Source of the DNA: Xylophilus sp.
Lineage (GTDB): Bacteria > Pseudomonadota > Gammaproteobacteria > Burkholderiales > Burkholderiaceae_C
Assembly: GCA_009914555.1 (NCBI GenBank)
Contig: WNDY01000023.1
Span: 1-61,785, forward strand
DNA: 61,785 nt
Direction: 5' to 3'
Shown: piece after piece, positions 60,229 to 61,785 of the stretch
Position numbering within the stretch: position 1 is the stretch's first letter
How the letters are laid out: each line of letters begins with the position of its first letter
Notes under the pieces: generated by a model
Told to the model about the DNA's origin: nothing
Seen by the model: only the letters and a program-made list of their open reading frames with translations
Databases searched by the model: none
Translations under genes and position numbers: made by a program

Positions 60229-60388
60229 TGAACCGCCCCGGGTTTCGCGGAGACTGGTTGGCTTGAGTCAGGCCGACATGGTCTGTTGCTCAAAATTGCG
60301 ATAGCAGTTGGCCTCGAATTCGGCTGGCGACACGTAGCCCAGTGGAACCATTGGCCGCCGACTACTGCGGTTCGATTGATTGCGCGGG
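60229..60388 (-). mobile_element. Remnant of an IS3-family insertion sequence
   Basis: One terminal repeat begins at 60229 with TGAACCGCCCCGGGTTTCGC. Reading the minus strand toward it, from about 60388, are the last 39 codons of a transposase: RSSRRPMVPLGYVSPAEFEA, then CYRNFEQQTMSA and a TGA stop at 60268-60270. The LGYVSPAEFE motif is the IS3-type OrfB end. The rest of the element is lost. The following 60389-60559 contains no recognisable gene; its origin is unclear. Confidence 0.8.
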
Positions 60389-60559
60389 GCTGGCGTCACG
60401 GGCCGTGGAGCAGTTGTTCAAGCGGTTAGGCGGTAACCCGCCTGCGCCGCATACGTGTCCGCCAAACGGCTTGATGGCCCGGACAAGCGGCGAGTTGGGC
60501 AATCAGGGCCACGTTTAGCATGCAGTGTGCAATTTCTAACATTTGGACGCATTGCCGCC

Positions 60560-61201
60560 ATGCTGCTCCACCCTGGTTCTTGTCACAGATCCGCTGGCTT
60601 TTCCTTGATCGAGATCTTGGTGGCTATCGTCGTGCTTTCGTTCGGACTGCTGGGCATGGTCGGCCTGCAGGCAGCCGCGCTGCAGGCCAACCGGGACGCG
60701 CGGCTGCAGTCGACCGCGGGCACGCTGGCCCGCGAACTGGCCGAAATGATGCGCGGCAACCAGGACGTGGCCGCAACCGCGGCCGCTTCTGCGAATCCCT
60801 ACTTGGGCGAGTTCACGAGCAGCCCGCTGGCGCTGGGAAGCCCTGAGTACTGCCTGTCGGCCGGAACGGCCTGCGCCACCGGCTCGGAAACCTCCGATGC
60901 CGACAAGAAGGCCATGCGGCAAAAGATCGCCCGCGCGGAAATGACGGAATGGCTTGCACGCGTGGATGCAGAACTGCCCGGCGCGCGGGTGTCCGTGTGC
61001 CTGGATTCCGCTCCCTACGACAGCGCCGGCCTGCCGCAATGGACCTGCACGGCGCCCGCGACCACGAGCAATGCCATCGCGGTTGTCAAGATCGGCTGGA
61101 CGCGCGCAAGCACCAACCGTTCGGCGACGGGTGCTGCTGCGCTCGACACAGCAACACGGCCCGGTATCGTCTTCCCCGTGACGCCGGGTACCGTCCTTTG
61201 A
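60560..61201 (+). CDS. pilV: Type IV pilus modification protein PilV, second copy
   Basis: A 213-residue prepilin with cleavage site HRSAG|FSLIEILVAIVVLSFGLLGMVGLQAAALQANRDARLQS. It has the PilV pattern LARELAEMMRGN and two Cys pairs in the second half. It differs clearly from the pilV at 48.8 kb. ATG 60560 is preferred; the open frame extends to 60455 without homology. pilW follows 6 bp later. It starts a second minor-pilin locus beside an IS3 remnant. Confidence 0.88.
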   Translation: MLLHPGSCHRSAGFSLIEILVAIVVLSFGLLGMVGLQAAALQANRDARLQSTAGTLARELAEMMRGNQDVAATAAASANPYLGEFTSSPLALGSPEYCLSAGTACATGSETSDADKKAMRQKIARAEMTEWLARVDAELPGARVSVCLDSAPYDSAGLPQWTCTAPATTSNAIAVVKIGWTRASTNRSATGAAALDTATRPGIVFPVTPGTVL

Positions 61202-61207
61202 CAAGCC

Positions 61208-61684
61208 ATGACGATGAAACACCAGCCGTCACACAGGACAAGGAGCCGGGGGCTCACGCTCGTGGAACTGCTCGTGGCGATGGCGCTGGGGCTGCTGCTG
61301 GTGTTGGCGGCAGGCTCGGCGCTGCTGCTCGCGCGGCGCGGCTTCGCCACGGTGGATGCGGCCTCGCAGTTGCGCGACAACGCGCGCTTTGCGACGGAGA
61401 TCATCCAGCGGCTGGTGGCGCAGGCCGGCTTTCAGGATCTACTCGACGCGGAAGTGGCCTACAGCGTCAAGGCCGCCAGCACGGGCACCAGCGAGTCGGG
61501 CGTGAAGACCTCGTCCGCCGACCTGGCGCCGCACGTGCAGGGCCTCAACAACCGCAAGCGCAGCGCCAAGCAGGGCCCCGATGAAAGCAGCCCCTGGGGC
61601 AGCAGCGACCTCGGGGCCAACAGCGACATCCTCGTGGTGCGCTTTCAGCCGGCCACGGGAGCCTGTCCGAAATTTTGTGTGTGA
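61208..61684 (+). pseudogene. pilW: PilW, second copy, truncated by an IS256-type insertion
   Basis: A PilW start: leader ending TRSRG, cleaved before LTLVELLVAMALGLLLVLAAG, then DNARFATEIIQRLVAQAGFQ and NSDILVVRFQPAT. Homology stops there, about 150 of an expected 330-380 residues. The frame then runs into foreign sequence (GACPKFCV) and stops at 61684. The junction lies at about 61660, where the insertion sequence begins. pilX and pilY1 of this locus, if present, would be beyond the insertion. Confidence 0.85.
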
Positions 61685-61785
61685 GGCATAGCATGTCAAT
61701 GAGGAGCATGTATGCCGACGAGCAAGACGAAAACGAAGAACGCAGCGATAGCCGCCCGAACGGCGGCGTTGCCCACGATCCCCAA
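61660..61785 (+). mobile_element. Left end of an IS256-family insertion sequence
   Basis: From about 61660 the sequence changes character: GAGCCTGTCCGAAATTTTGTGTGTGAGGC is the kind of terminus seen in IS256-type elements, and a transposase gene starts 50 bp in. The exact boundary and the target-site duplication cannot be fixed because the other end is outside the window. Confidence 0.75.
61712..61785 (+). CDS. IS256 family transposase, N-terminal start (partial)
   Basis: ATG 61712 is preceded by GAGGAG five bases upstream. The 24 visible codons give MPTSKTKTKN followed by TAALPTIP, matching the N-terminus of Burkholderiales IS256-type (mutator) transposases. The catalytic DDE domain would lie to the right of the window. 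Confidence 0.75.
   Translation, partial: MPTSKTKTKNAAIAARTAALPTIP

Overview
This is a GC-rich (roughly 70 %) chromosomal window from a betaproteobacterium of the order Burkholderiales, most likely family Comamonadaceae. The assignment is inferred from the gene content (an orphan Bug-type receptor, metX-metW, BLUF-EAL, DUF445, DUF1840, a bacterial ACBP, a PilV/W/X/Y1 minor-pilin operon) and from protein similarity by eye; no search was run.

Layout. 1-10.4 kb: end of etfA, a Bug receptor, DUF1840, cfa, an aminopeptidase gene with two in-frame amber codons, an acyl-CoA-binding protein, an M20 amidohydrolase, DUF445, a molybdopterin oxidoreductase and a BLUF-EAL photoreceptor. 10.4-19.6 kb (minus strand): ribosomal/RNA-polymerase cluster running rplN-rplX-rplE-rpsN-rpsH-rplF-rplR-rpsE-rpmD-rplO-secY-rpmJ-rpsM-rpsK-rpsD-rpoA-rplQ, then the initiator tRNA and a terminator. 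19.6-23.1 kb: glpKD and a cpdB fossil. 23.2-27.8 kb: phytase-like esterase, proC, ubiA and two glycine-rich RRM proteins. 28-32 kb: a SAM-II riboswitch ahead of metXW, a hydroxypyruvate-isomerase-like gene and glpQ. 32-37 kb: an organosulfur cluster (two flavin-dependent oxygenase-type genes plus metQIN). 37.5-43.8 kb: a heterodimeric ABC exporter, an M20 dipeptidase and a lysophospholipase. 43.9-47.5 kb: argC translationally coupled to a NarL-type two-component system. 47.7-55.3 kb: type IV pilin and minor-pilin operon ending in pilY1 and a TonB-like gene. 55.4-57.5 kb: sucCD. 57.6-60.1 kb: terC (frameshifted), a PP2C phosphatase and an FHA protein. 60.2-61.8 kb: an IS3 remnant and a second pilV-pilW pair whose pilW is cut by an IS256-type insertion sequence at the window edge.

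The most unusual signal is a dispersed 60-bp intergenic element found seven times (A 8925, B 25261, G 29887, C 37433 inverted, D 41297, E 43833, F 48827). Every copy has two ATAC(C/T)-type boxes exactly 53 bp apart and an A at +14 (AT in six of seven). The second box usually reads GGCATATACCCC. The interior is not conserved, although most copies can fold a small hairpin around +26 to +42. Copies tend to fill the whole space between neighbouring genes, and one runs through the start of pilV. I do not recognise the family; its function is unknown.

Several genes are disrupted (aminopeptidase, cpdB, fimT/gspH, terC, the second pilW). The single-base frameshifts in fimT and terC could be sequencing errors; the IS insertion and the cpdB deletion cannot easily be.
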